Notes under the pieces: generated by a model
Told to the model about the DNA's origin: nothing
Database searches by the model: none
What the model saw: the letters and a program-made list of their open reading frames with translations, nothing else
From: a virus
Virus record (IMG/VR): IMGVR_UViG_3300046655_001018
Location: 1 to 38,913 of that record
DNA: 38,913 nt
Strand: one strand, 5' to 3'
In this document: positions 31,505-38,750 of the stretch, one piece after another
Numbering within the stretch: the stretch's first letter is position 1
Layout of the letters: the number at the start of each line of letters is the position of its first letter
Translations under genes and position numbers: made by a program

Positions 31505-32641
31505 ATGGATAATAAAAAATTAACATTTCACGTTTTAGGTTTACCTCATACAAAAACAACTAAAGAATTTGTTGCATGTGCCTATACTCAAAAAGTTTGG
31601 AAATTTTGTAAAATGATGGGGGAGAGAGGACATACCTTGTATCATTATGGTCATGAAGAAAGTAACCCTCCATATGCTGAAAATGTTACTGTTATTACAA
31701 ATAAGATATGGGAAACAGTATATGGCACCCATGACTATAAAAGTAAACTTTTTACTTATAACACTCAAGATGAAGCATATCAAACATTTTATAAAAATGC
31801 TATAGATGAAATAAAAAAGAGAAAATCAAAAAATGATTTTATATTACCATTTTGGGGTGGAGGTGTTAGACCAATATGTGATGCTCACCCTGATTTAATC
31901 ACAGTTGAACCTGGAATTGGTTATGCTGCGGGTCATTGGGCTAAATGGAAAGTATTTGAATCATACGCAATATATCATGCTTATTGTGGTTTAAGTGCTG
32001 TAGGAACATGTAAACAGAATAACTATGATGTTGTTATACCTAATTATTTTGATTTGGATGAATTTGAATTTAATGATAAAAAAGAAGATTATTTCTTATT
32101 TTTAGGTAGGGTTTATGATGGAAAAGGAGTAAATATAGCAATGCAAGTCACTGAACATTTAGGATATAAATTAAAAATAGCAGGACAAATAGATAGTGAA
32201 GGCCCATATGCTAAAAAAGAATTCCCTCCTCATGTTGAATTTGTTGGTTATGCTGATGTGGAAAAGAGAAAAGAATTAATGAAAAATGCTAAAGGCTCAT
32301 TTTTAGCTTCTCAATATGTAGAACCATTTGGGGGGGTACAAATTGAAAATTTATTATGTGGAACCCCAACAATAACATCAGATTGGGGGGCTTTTACTGA
32401 AAATAATATTAATGGGGTTACAGGATACAGATGTAGAACATTTGATGATTATTTACAAGCTGCTATAAAAATTAACAATGGAGAAATTGATTATAATGCT
32501 TGTAGAAAATATGGTGAAAAATTTTCATTAGAAGCTATTGCTCCTAGATATGAAAAATTCTTTAGGGATATTTTAAATGTATACACTACTAATGGGTGGT
32601 ATCATACTGAAGTAAAAAAAAAAGAATTGATAACCCTTTAA
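31505..32641 (+). CDS. Glycosyltransferase, GT-B fold (GT4-like)
   Basis: The 378-residue protein has FHVLGLPHTKTT at the start. FLGRVYDGKGVNIAMQV at about 199-215 opens the C-terminal donor domain. The EX7E motif is E273 to E281 in EPFGGVQIENLLCGTPTI. Its last codons cross a run of ten A (32614-32623) right before the stop, and the following glycosyltransferase frame is open across this same run in the -1 frame, see the findings. Confidence 0.9.
   Translation: MDNKKLTFHVLGLPHTKTTKEFVACAYTQKVWKFCKMMGERGHTLYHYGHEESNPPYAENVTVITNKIWETVYGTHDYKSKLFTYNTQDEAYQTFYKNAIDEIKKRKSKNDFILPFWGGGVRPICDAHPDLITVEPGIGYAAGHWAKWKVFESYAIYHAYCGLSAVGTCKQNNYDVVIPNYFDLDEFEFNDKKEDYFLFLGRVYDGKGVNIAMQVTEHLGYKLKIAGQIDSEGPYAKKEFPPHVEFVGYADVEKRKELMKNAKGSFLASQYVEPFGGVQIENLLCGTPTITSDWGAFTENNINGVTGYRCRTFDDYLQAAIKINNGEIDYNACRKYGEKFSLEAIAPRYEKFFRDILNVYTTNGWYHTEVKKKELITL
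32614..32623 (+). promoter_or_regulatory. A10 slippery run between two glycosyltransferase frames
   Basis: Ten A in a row occur 16 nt before the stop of the upstream gene. The upstream frame reads K-K-K-E-L-I-T-L-stop, and the -1 frame leads without a stop into the next glycosyltransferase. Such runs are known sites of slippage by ribosome and polymerase. A sequencing or assembly error in the run would look the same. Confidence 0.5.
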
Positions 32642-33555
32642 AAATTCTATATTTTGGGGATTATAGTAAGGGGGCAATGGGGGTTATAACTAGAGATATG
32701 AAAACTACTCTAGAGATAAATACCCCAGAAATTATATTTGATGTTTTAGATTGGAACATTTTAGAAAATTATACTAAGTTTTATAATGAAAAATATTGGA
32801 AAAATTATGATGCTATAATAATAGATCCTCATTTAGCAAGTGTATCAGATTCAGGTTGGCCCTTAAGCGAAGAAGATAGACCCCAATTTAAAAGTAAATT
32901 AATCCCTGTATATCATACAGAATTAGATATATGTTCTAACCACTTTAATCATGGATGGTATAAAGATTGGTTTGAAACCCCAATAGGAGCTATAAATAAT
33001 TATATTTTAAATCAAATTAAGAATAAAGGTGAAAAGAATGTATTATTACCTATTGGTGTTAATACAAAAAAGTTCTTCCCCTTTAAAACTATAGATTCAA
33101 TTAAAAAAATAGGATTTATAGGAGATAATCCCAAAGATGATTGGAAATTAATTAAAAGACCTGAAATGTTCAAAGAAATTTGTAAACAGACAAATATAGA
33201 ACCAGTGATTATAAAAGGTAGAGAACATGGGTTTGAAATGTACGAAGATATAGATGCAGTAATTTGTACTTCGACCGTGGAAGGATTACCTACTGCTTTT
33301 GCTGAAGTAGTAGCTTGTAAAATACCATTTATTTCTACTAATGTTGGTATAATTAGAGATTATAATAATGTCAAAACATTTGAAACTATAGACCAAGCAA
33401 TTAAAATAATAAACGAACTAAACCAGGATCCTAAAAATATAGAAAAATATGTTGATACTCTTTATAATGACTTATTACCTTCTAGGGATTGGAAAAATAT
33501 AATAAAAGATTATTGGATTCCTCATTTTAACTATTTGAAAGAAAACCAACAATAA
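32626..33555 (+). CDS. Glycosyltransferase, GT-B fold, unusual start
   Basis: The first ATG in frame is 32677, giving 292 residues, but that start would cut off the first strand of the fold. The frame stays open upstream to 32611 and reads NPLKILYFGDYSKGAMGV, a normal GT-B beginning. No ATG, GTG or TTG is available in frame there; ATT at 32626 is the coordinate used, as a possible non-standard start. Entry by -1 frameshift on the A10 run of the preceding gene is an alternative. The C-terminal half has an EX7E motif in STVEGLPTAFAEVVACKIPF. Confidence 0.75.
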   Translation: MDNPLKILYFGDYSKGAMGVITRDMKTTLEINTPEIIFDVLDWNILENYTKFYNEKYWKNYDAIIIDPHLASVSDSGWPLSEEDRPQFKSKLIPVYHTELDICSNHFNHGWYKDWFETPIGAINNYILNQIKNKGEKNVLLPIGVNTKKFFPFKTIDSIKKIGFIGDNPKDDWKLIKRPEMFKEICKQTNIEPVIIKGREHGFEMYEDIDAVICTSTVEGLPTAFAEVVACKIPFISTNVGIIRDYNNVKTFETIDQAIKIINELNQDPKNIEKYVDTLYNDLLPSRDWKNIIKDYWIPHFNYLKENQQ

Positions 33556-33556
33556 A

Positions 33557-33588
33557 TTTGGCTACCTGGGATAGGGTTCGTATATTTA
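33557..33588 (+). promoter_or_regulatory. Bacteroidetes-type promoter
   Basis: TTTG at 33557-33560, 20 nt, TATATTTA at 33581-33588, followed by a 43-nt leader that ends in AATAAAGGTT before the ATG at 33632. The sequence from TTTG to TTTAC is nearly the same as in the promoter at 38751, differing at a few spacer positions. Confidence 0.85.
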
Positions 33589-33631
33589 CCCTGTTGATGC
33601 AGTTAAGTATCACATTAAAACAATAAAGGTT

Positions 33632-34378
33632 ATGTCAAATACAGAAACAATGCAATTAGATTTATTTCATGGAGTAGTATTAACTACTAAACAACAAGAA
33701 GAAGTTAATGATTTTGTTAAAAAAATGGCTGAAAGAGCTGTTAAATCTCAAGATGATGTTAATAGAACAATGTTATTACTTGATGAAGCAGGATTTGTTC
33801 AAGGTGTTGATTATGATAGTAGTTTTGAAGTTTACGAGGTTACTAAAGAAGCATCATTTGGTTATTCATATAATAATACAAATTATGAGCATGAAGTTAC
33901 TTACATGAATGCTGTAGGTGGTGTTTATCTTAAAGTTAATACCATTAAAGAGGGTAAAATAAAAGAATATAAAGCTTCAGTTGATAGAGAAGGTGGTAAA
34001 TTAATGTGTACTAATATTACTCAACAATATAGATATTATAAGCCAAGTTCATTGCTTACTAAATTTAATGAGCATAATGAGCGTAAAATAAATGAGCTTG
34101 AACATAATAATAAGCAAAAAATTGCTTTAGATATTATAGTTGCTAAGTACCAGAAATTATATCCTAAAGCTGAGGTTAAAATTAGTTCTGATTATTATAG
34201 AAGATCTTATCATAGTTTTCCAACTGTTAAAGTTAAATTTGAATCAGGTAGTTCAGTTGAATTTACTTTAGGTTATAGTGATGAAATGGAAAAAGAAAGA
34301 TTTCATAAAAAATATGATGCTCAACATGAAACAACAAAAGATTTATGTGATAGATTTAATAATCAAAAAGCTAAATAA
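33632..34378 (+). CDS. Hypothetical protein
   Basis: The 248-residue protein has no recognised family. The N-terminus MSNTETMQLDLFHGVVLTT contains a QLDLF-like peptide (8-12), similar in form to clamp-binding QLxLF peptides of bacteria. The rest is beta-rich with a helical FNEHNERKINELEHNNKQK linker. It follows a strong promoter. Confidence 0.78.
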   Translation: MSNTETMQLDLFHGVVLTTKQQEEVNDFVKKMAERAVKSQDDVNRTMLLLDEAGFVQGVDYDSSFEVYEVTKEASFGYSYNNTNYEHEVTYMNAVGGVYLKVNTIKEGKIKEYKASVDREGGKLMCTNITQQYRYYKPSSLLTKFNEHNERKINELEHNNKQKIALDIIVAKYQKLYPKAEVKISSDYYRRSYHSFPTVKVKFESGSSVEFTLGYSDEMEKERFHKKYDAQHETTKDLCDRFNNQKAK

Positions 34379-34379
34379 T

Positions 34380-34577
34380 ATGAAGTTATACGATGTACCT
34401 AGAAATAGTAAAATTAAAGTATTAGGGGATATTAAAATACCTCCCGCTGCTCAAAATATTGAAGAGCAAGAAGTGTTAAATTTTAGCCATGTAGATGGAA
34501 TGTATAGTTATTGTACTAATAGTAATAATGAAGTAGTACATTTAGCAGCATGGACTGAAGTAGAAATTGTTAAATAA
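34380..34577 (+). CDS. Small hypothetical protein
   Basis: The start at 34380, just after the preceding stop, gives 65 residues and is preferred to an in-frame ATG at 34278 deep in the previous gene. The product (KLYDVPRNSKIKVLGDIKIP start, HLAAWTEVEIV end) looks like a small beta-barrel. No family assigned. Confidence 0.7.
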   Translation: MKLYDVPRNSKIKVLGDIKIPPAAQNIEEQEVLNFSHVDGMYSYCTNSNNEVVHLAAWTEVEIVK

Positions 34578-34582
34578 ATAAT

Positions 34583-34891
34583 ATGAAAAATAAATTATTA
34601 AAAATTAAAAAGTATTATGATGTTGAATTCACTGAGGATTGGAAACAAGGTCTTGATTGGTATGTCTATAATGAAACCACAGCAGATGGATATGAAGTAT
34701 ATATTTCACATGATAGTAAATCCCCAATGTGTATAAATGATAATGTATTTTATTACGATAATGATTTATCAGATGAATTAGGATATAAAGTAATTGATGA
34801 TGATATATTCCAAATATACGTTGATGATATGGATTCATATTGGTTTGAAGATGCAATAAATGATTTAATTAACGCAAAAGAGGATGAATAA
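34583..34891 (+). CDS. Acidic hypothetical protein
   Basis: The 102-residue product is very acidic, with DNDLSDELGYKVIDDDIF and YVDDMDSYWFEDAIND. Such DNA-mimic-like composition is common in phage inhibitors, but nothing more specific is visible. Overlaps the next gene by 8 nt. Confidence 0.72.
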   Translation: MKNKLLKIKKYYDVEFTEDWKQGLDWYVYNETTADGYEVYISHDSKSPMCINDNVFYYDNDLSDELGYKVIDDDIFQIYVDDMDSYWFEDAINDLINAKEDE

Positions 34892-35150
34892 GGCAGATAC
34901 ATTTCAACTCCCAGATTGGTTTAATGGTGAAGTTTATGATGAAGGTGAGACCGTTACTAACCCATTTAGTGGTGAGGAGTATACATTAAATAATATTGAG
35001 CTATCAATGTATGATTTTATAGTAGGTAGTCAATATGTAATGGAAATATCTTCTAAATTTATGAGTGAAAGAAGTATAAGTGAATTTAATAAGGCATTAA
35101 CTTGGTTTAGAGAGGCTAACCCTGAAGCTTATAAAATTTTATTAGATTAA
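34884..35150 (+). CDS. Hypothetical protein
   Basis: The 88-residue product has TNPFSGEEYTLNNIELSMYDF and SISEFNKALTWFREANPEAY. I associate this type of segment with small proteins from T4-like phages, but have no function for it. Same operon as the previous gene. Confidence 0.75.
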   Translation: MNKADTFQLPDWFNGEVYDEGETVTNPFSGEEYTLNNIELSMYDFIVGSQYVMEISSKFMSERSISEFNKALTWFREANPEAYKILLD

Positions 35151-35165
35151 TTATTTAAATAAAAT

Positions 35166-35567
35166 ATGAAAAAAGGAATTATAGCAGGTAATTTTGACGT
35201 AATCCATCCAGGTTATCTTAAAATGTTTAAAGAAATAAAAGATAATTGTGAAGATGTTTATATACTTTTACACGATGATCCAACAATTGAAAGGCCTGAA
35301 AAGAAAAAACCAGTACTTTCAGTTCAAGAGCGTAGAGATATCCTCGAAAATTTTTTTGAATGTCCCATTATACTTAGCTATAATACAGAAGCAGAACTTT
35401 TGTTCCTAATTAAGAGTATTGATCCTGATGTGAGATTCTTAGGAGATGATTATATAGATAAACGATTTACTGGTGATGATCTAGGAATACATATTCATTG
35501 GATATCTCGTTCACACGGGTGGAGTACAACTAAATTTAAAAAATTAATAGGTGAAACATTAAAATAA
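35166..35567 (+). CDS. Nucleotidyltransferase (cytidylyltransferase-like, HxGH superfamily)
   Basis: The 133-residue protein starts GIIAGNFDVIHPGYLKMF, the GxFDxxHxGH motif in an HPGY form (14-17). It ends WISRSHGWSTTKFKKLI, in place of the RTxGISTT motif. These are the nucleotide-binding motifs of the glycerol-3-phosphate cytidylyltransferase group. It would activate a phosphorylated metabolite as a CDP or ADP derivative, fitting an adjoining sugar epimerase. Confidence 0.87.
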   Translation: MKKGIIAGNFDVIHPGYLKMFKEIKDNCEDVYILLHDDPTIERPEKKKPVLSVQERRDILENFFECPIILSYNTEAELLFLIKSIDPDVRFLGDDYIDKRFTGDDLGIHIHWISRSHGWSTTKFKKLIGETLK

Positions 35568-35584
35568 CCACAAATAATAAGTTA

Positions 35585-36418
35585 ATGAAACGTATATTAG
35601 TAACAGGAGCAGGTGGATTTATAGGAAGTAATTTAATGAACTACTTGGCATTAGATAAAACAATATCAATACAAGGTATAGATAATAACCCCCGTATTGA
35701 GAATGAGTACATGCTTAATTTAGATATAAAAAATATAAATAAATTAGCCTGGAAACCTGATGTGATTTACCATTTAGCAGCCCAATCTAGGGTTCAACCA
35801 TCGTTTGATGATCCAAAAGCAAGCACAGAAGATAATGTAATGGGTACTTTAGCAGTATTAGAATATGCTAAAAAACTTAATTGCAAAGTAGTATATGCAG
35901 GCTCAGCTTCCAGACATTTTGACCACTCATCTTCACCTTATGCCACTACAAAATATATGGGTGAAACACTTTGCAAAATGTATAAGAAATGTTTTGACAT
36001 GGATATAGAAATCGCCAGATTCTATAATGTATATGGTTTTAATGAATATCTACACCCAACAGAGGGCAATGTAATTGGTATTTGGAGATATAATATTAAA
36101 AATAATTTGAGATGTCAAATTGTAGGTGATGGGAATCAAGAGCGTGATTTTATCCATGTACAAGACATTGTTGAAGGACTAGTTGCTATTGGAGATGGGA
36201 TTTCAAGTCATGATGATGCTTGGGAATTAGGAACAGGTAGAACAACTAATATAAATGATTTAGCAACTATGTTTCATGAAAAATATGGAACCGAATTTGA
36301 TTGGGTTAATGACCAAAAAGGCAACGTACGCAAATCAGTATTAGTAAATAAAGATGCTTATGAAATATTAGGTTGGAGCCCTAAAAGAAAGTTAGTAGAT
36401 TATATAATGTCATTATGA
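35585..36418 (+). CDS. NAD-dependent epimerase/dehydratase (extended SDR)
   Basis: The 277-residue enzyme has TGAGGFIGSNL (GxxGxxG, about 7-17), YHLAAQSRVQPSFDDP, AGSASR as the Ser position, catalytic Y119-x3-K123 (PYATTKYMGE), FYNVYG and GNQERDFIHVQDIV. It is shorter than usual UDP-sugar epimerases (about 310-340), mainly in the C-terminal part. It lies 17 nt after the nucleotidyltransferase, so both probably act in one sugar pathway. Confidence 0.91.
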   Translation: MKRILVTGAGGFIGSNLMNYLALDKTISIQGIDNNPRIENEYMLNLDIKNINKLAWKPDVIYHLAAQSRVQPSFDDPKASTEDNVMGTLAVLEYAKKLNCKVVYAGSASRHFDHSSSPYATTKYMGETLCKMYKKCFDMDIEIARFYNVYGFNEYLHPTEGNVIGIWRYNIKNNLRCQIVGDGNQERDFIHVQDIVEGLVAIGDGISSHDDAWELGTGRTTNINDLATMFHEKYGTEFDWVNDQKGNVRKSVLVNKDAYEILGWSPKRKLVDYIMSL

Positions 36419-36555
36419 GCGGAGAAGATATAATACAACGAGTAAACGAAATCAAAGAATTAATAATTAGAAACCCAGATGGGGGTGATTTAGCATTAAA
36501 GTATTGTGATTACTTAATTGATGATATTTACCTTTATCGTAAACAATGCCTATGA
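36415..36555 (+). CDS. Small hypothetical protein
   Basis: A 46-residue frame opens at an ATGA overlap with the epimerase. It is helical (EDIIQRVNEIKELIIRNP and GDLALKYCDYLIDDIY). It ends in the start of the next membrane protein gene. Confidence 0.62.
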   Translation: MSGEDIIQRVNEIKELIIRNPDGGDLALKYCDYLIDDIYLYRKQCL

Positions 36556-36788
36556 TAAGTTGGATATTTGGAATAGTAATAATATTATTAATAATATGGC
36601 TTAAATGGTTTGCCGAAGGATGGATTGAAAAACAAGATTGGCATAAACGAGGCAAAATAAAGGGTGAAAGTAGATGGGCATGGGCAACAAGTAAACCATA
36701 TGTAACACCTAAAAAAATGCTATATTGGTTATTTGTCTTATCCATAACCAGTTTGTATATTTACATAGGATTAAATTTACCAATTTAA
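36552..36788 (+). CDS. Small membrane protein
   Basis: The ATG at 36552 overlaps the previous stop by ATGA; an ATG at 36546 adds two residues. The 78-residue product has hydrophobic ends (ISWIFGIVIILLIIWL and YWLFVLSITSLYIYIGL) with a basic, Trp-rich loop between. Unknown function. Confidence 0.7.
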   Translation: MISWIFGIVIILLIIWLKWFAEGWIEKQDWHKRGKIKGESRWAWATSKPYVTPKKMLYWLFVLSITSLYIYIGLNLPI

Positions 36789-36801
36789 AATAAAAACAAT
36801 T

Positions 36802-36915
36802 ATGATTAATAGTGGAAAAGAGTGGAGATGGATGGATGATGATGATGAATTCTTAGAACAAGGTGTAGATGATTTTATATCAACACCTAAAGAAAGTGGG
36901 GCGGTAGAAGATTAG
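36802..36915 (+). CDS. Very small acidic protein
   Basis: A 37-residue frame with MINSGKEWRWMDDDDEF then LEQGVDDFISTPKESGAVED. The start follows AATT and the stop precedes the next ATG by two bases. Small size makes it uncertain, but the tight tiling supports it. Confidence 0.52.
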   Translation: MINSGKEWRWMDDDDEFLEQGVDDFISTPKESGAVED

Positions 36916-36917
36916 TT

Positions 36918-37061
36918 ATGAGAAAAAAACGAGCATATTGGGGTTGTGAAATGGAATCACCAATCTATAGACAAGTTGCTGCCGAAATGGCTGCTAAACG
37001 AGAGGGCAAAACAGTAATAAACGAACATAAAACAAAACGAGGTAAAAGAAGCAAATTATGA
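36918..37061 (+). CDS. Very small basic protein
   Basis: A 47-residue frame with RKKRAYWGCEMESPIYRQVA and EMAAKREGKTVINEHKTK. Its basic ends (KRGKRSKL) suggest nucleic acid binding. The stop overlaps the next start by ATGA. Confidence 0.55.
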   Translation: MRKKRAYWGCEMESPIYRQVAAEMAAKREGKTVINEHKTKRGKRSKL

Positions 37062-37201
37062 ATAATCATTGGTACAACGAAGGCAAGGAAATACTTAATC
37101 AAGGTAGGTCAAAAAGGCAAATGGAAGGTAATTATAAAATAGGAGCTATAGGAATTATAGGAATGATTCTAACATTAGGATACATAATTATATTTGGTTA
37201 A
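37058..37201 (+). CDS. Small single-pass membrane protein
   Basis: A 47-residue frame with a polar start (NNHWYNEGKEILNQGRSKRQ) and a C-terminal membrane helix (IGAIGIIGMILTLGYIIIF). Overlaps the preceding gene by ATGA. Confidence 0.6.
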   Translation: MNNHWYNEGKEILNQGRSKRQMEGNYKIGAIGIIGMILTLGYIIIFG

Positions 37202-37259
37202 AAAAATAAATCAAAGCTCTTTACTACACACACCAACAATTTAATACGTATATACAATT

Positions 37260-37424
37260 ATGAGTAAATTAAAATGGTACACAATACAAATTACACCTCT
37301 AGATGAGGTTAGATCACCATATAATTTTAAAATTGAGACATCTAATTTGGATAGAACAATGGACAAATATACTCGTGATAAGGAAGGTACAATAACGGCA
37401 CTATGGGAGATAGTAAGACGTTAA
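37260..37424 (+). CDS. Small hypothetical protein
   Basis: A 54-residue frame, MSKLKWYTIQITPLDEVRS then PYNFKIETSNLDRTMDKYTRDK. It follows a partial promoter core (CGTATATACA at 37247-37256). It overlaps the next gene by 22 nt. No family recognised. Confidence 0.58.
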   Translation: MSKLKWYTIQITPLDEVRSPYNFKIETSNLDRTMDKYTRDKEGTITALWEIVRR

Positions 37425-37597
37425 ACGAATACCAATTCAGGTTTAAGAATAAGGTATACGAGTGTATAGGTGAAGATAGGGATTGGCAAATTGTCCAGTT
37501 TAAATTTGCAATAAAAGATAAACAATGGCTAACGGTCAGTAATCGAATAATAAATCAATTAAAATGGGGTCCACTAATAAAGGAGATAAAGACATAA
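37403..37597 (+). CDS. Small hypothetical protein
   Basis: The 64-residue product has NEYQFRFKNKVYECIGEDRD and QIVQFKFAIKDKQWLTVSNR. Overlaps genes on both sides by about 20-35 nt, so the start may be later than 37403, but no better ATG follows soon. Confidence 0.55.
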   Translation: MGDSKTLNEYQFRFKNKVYECIGEDRDWQIVQFKFAIKDKQWLTVSNRIINQLKWGPLIKEIKT

Positions 37598-37908
37598 ATC
37601 ATTGTGTATGGTGTGGAGCCTTAACCCCAATGGAGCAAATGCAGTTGCCTCAAACACCTATTTTGGAGCACATGGAGGAGAAAATTGATAAAATGGGACG
37701 TAAACGAATATGGGGTGATAACTCGGATTGGAGTAAGGTAAATATGGATAGTGATTTGGAGGCCGAATTGCTAGTGTATGATGAGATGTTAGCTACGGTT
37801 AGCCTTAAAACAGTGTGTGAGCGATGTATAGAGGAGGATGAACGATTATGGAAGAAATATTACGGTAATCCAGACGATGTAGATATATTCTGGGATGACG
37901 TATTTTAA
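37564..37908 (+). CDS. Zinc-ribbon hypothetical protein
   Basis: The 114-residue protein has HCVWCGAL (CxxC) near the start and TVCERCIEED (CxxC) near residue 90. These probably form one zinc site around an inserted acidic helical region. Family unknown. Base composition is richer in G than the rest of the window. Confidence 0.72.
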   Translation: MGSTNKGDKDINHCVWCGALTPMEQMQLPQTPILEHMEEKIDKMGRKRIWGDNSDWSKVNMDSDLEAELLVYDEMLATVSLKTVCERCIEEDERLWKKYYGNPDDVDIFWDDVF

Positions 37909-37911
37909 AAG

Positions 37912-38172
37912 ATGGTTGTATGTAGTCGATGTGGGGAATTAATTGAATCGGGATGGGATTATAGGTGGCATTTTGATAAACATTTGGATGAATTTGATAA
38001 TGCTGAGGATAAACAAAAGTATATAAATGAAACAACGCAAATTATGAGTAGTAAATTTTTTAGTAATAAGAACGATAATAAAACGGATAAACGGGGTAAG
38101 AAAGTAACCGGTAAGGGTAAACAAGTACACAATAAGAATATTGGTGTTAAGAAATCTGGACGGGGTAAGTAA
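37912..38172 (+). CDS. C2H2-type zinc-finger protein with basic tail
   Basis: This 86-residue protein starts CSRCGELIESGWDYRWHFDKHL with C4, C7, H20 and H24, the spacing of a single C2H2 finger. It ends in a Lys/Gly-rich tail (KRGKKVTGKGKQVHNKN). It is probably a small DNA- or RNA-binding protein. Confidence 0.7.
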   Translation: MVVCSRCGELIESGWDYRWHFDKHLDEFDNAEDKQKYINETTQIMSSKFFSNKNDNKTDKRGKKVTGKGKQVHNKNIGVKKSGRGK

Positions 38173-38192
38173 ATAATTAAACAATAAATAAC

Positions 38193-38327
38193 ATGAGTAG
38201 AAACAGTAACAAACAATTGTACACGCAAACGATGGAGTGGGTGGGTACATTAAAGCAACAACGTAAAAGACGTAGTAAACAAGGTAATTCGCGAATGGAT
38301 TATATGAAACAAAAACGTAATGGCTAA
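38193..38327 (+). CDS. Very small basic protein
   Basis: A 44-residue frame with SRNSNKQLYTQTMEWVGTL followed by KQQRKRRSKQGNSRMDY. Strongly basic; probably nucleic acid binding by charge only. Overlaps the next frame by 8 nt. Confidence 0.55.
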   Translation: MSRNSNKQLYTQTMEWVGTLKQQRKRRSKQGNSRMDYMKQKRNG

Positions 38328-38430
38328 ACGTAATAAATTAAAATCGGTTACTTGGATAACCATAGGTGCCATTACTATATTGATTTGGGTAGGTATCTTA
38401 AATTTGGTGTGGCCATGGTTAGGTAGTTAA
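38320..38430 (+). CDS. Very small single-pass membrane protein
   Basis: A 36-residue frame with a basic start (MAKRNKLK) and one hydrophobic helix (WITIGAITILIWVGILNLVW). It is the last gene before the gene-free region, whose first direct repeat begins in its stop codon. Confidence 0.52.
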   Translation: MAKRNKLKSVTWITIGAITILIWVGILNLVWPWLGS

Positions 38431-38562
38431 CCAAGTGTGTCCAACTAGGGTACAAGCCTAACCAACGGGTAGTGATGTAACCAAATGGTGTACTGTTCTA
38501 TATATAGTGTATGACCTTAACCTATGGGGTGAGTGGTCTAACCAAGGGTGGGTGTTAACCCA
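38428..38562 (+). repeat. Six TAACC-type direct repeats (iteron-like)
   Basis: TAACCAA occurs at 38428, 38459, 38478 and 38539, with TAACCTA at 38518 and TAACCCA at 38556. Several are followed within 1-3 nt by a GGGT or GGTG run, giving a loose consensus TAACCAAnGGGTG. Spacing is 31, 19, 40, 21 and 17 nt. Iteron-like repeats of this kind occur at replication origins and regulator binding sites; which applies here is unknown. Confidence 0.55.
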
Positions 38563-38639
38563 TTTACATTGCAAGCCAAGCCTTTTCGATAAACCTTAAA
38601 ATATATACGTCGAATTGCATTATCCACAATTGCCACACG

Positions 38640-38670
38640 TGAACATCTTTATATTATTGAATTATGTTCA
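38640..38670 (+). repeat. Inverted repeat TGAACAT...ATGTTCA
   Basis: TGAACAT at 38640-38646 and ATGTTCA at 38664-38670 are exact reverse complements with an AT-rich 17-nt spacer. The half-site is the same as in the closer pair at 38728-38742. Confidence 0.5.
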
Positions 38671-38727
38671 ACCTGAGTATATTAAAAATGGGCATGTGAC
38701 AAAGCCAAATGTATTTTTGATAAGGCA

Positions 38728-38742
38728 TGAACACGCTGTTCA
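38728..38742 (+). promoter_or_regulatory. Operator-like inverted repeat TGAACA-CGC-TGTTCA
   Basis: A six-base inverted repeat with a 3-nt spacer lies 8 nt upstream of the -33 box of a strong promoter. Its location and symmetry fit the binding site of a dimeric regulator that controls the gene at 38801. Confidence 0.55.
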
Positions 38743-38750
38743 CGAATAAA

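Noticed and set aside
35588-35600. CGTATATTAG promoter-like core at the start of the second epimerase
   Set aside because: It lies inside the first codons of the gene (KRILVTG), and no gene start follows in a suitable position.
1574-38250. Open frames on the minus strand
   Set aside because: All lie opposite well-supported + strand genes, have low-complexity or shadow-like translations, and none has a promoter or recognised domain.
38619-38627. TTATCCACA as a DnaA box proving an origin
   Set aside because: A single match is not enough and T4-like phages do not generally use DnaA. It is mentioned only as context for the repeats.
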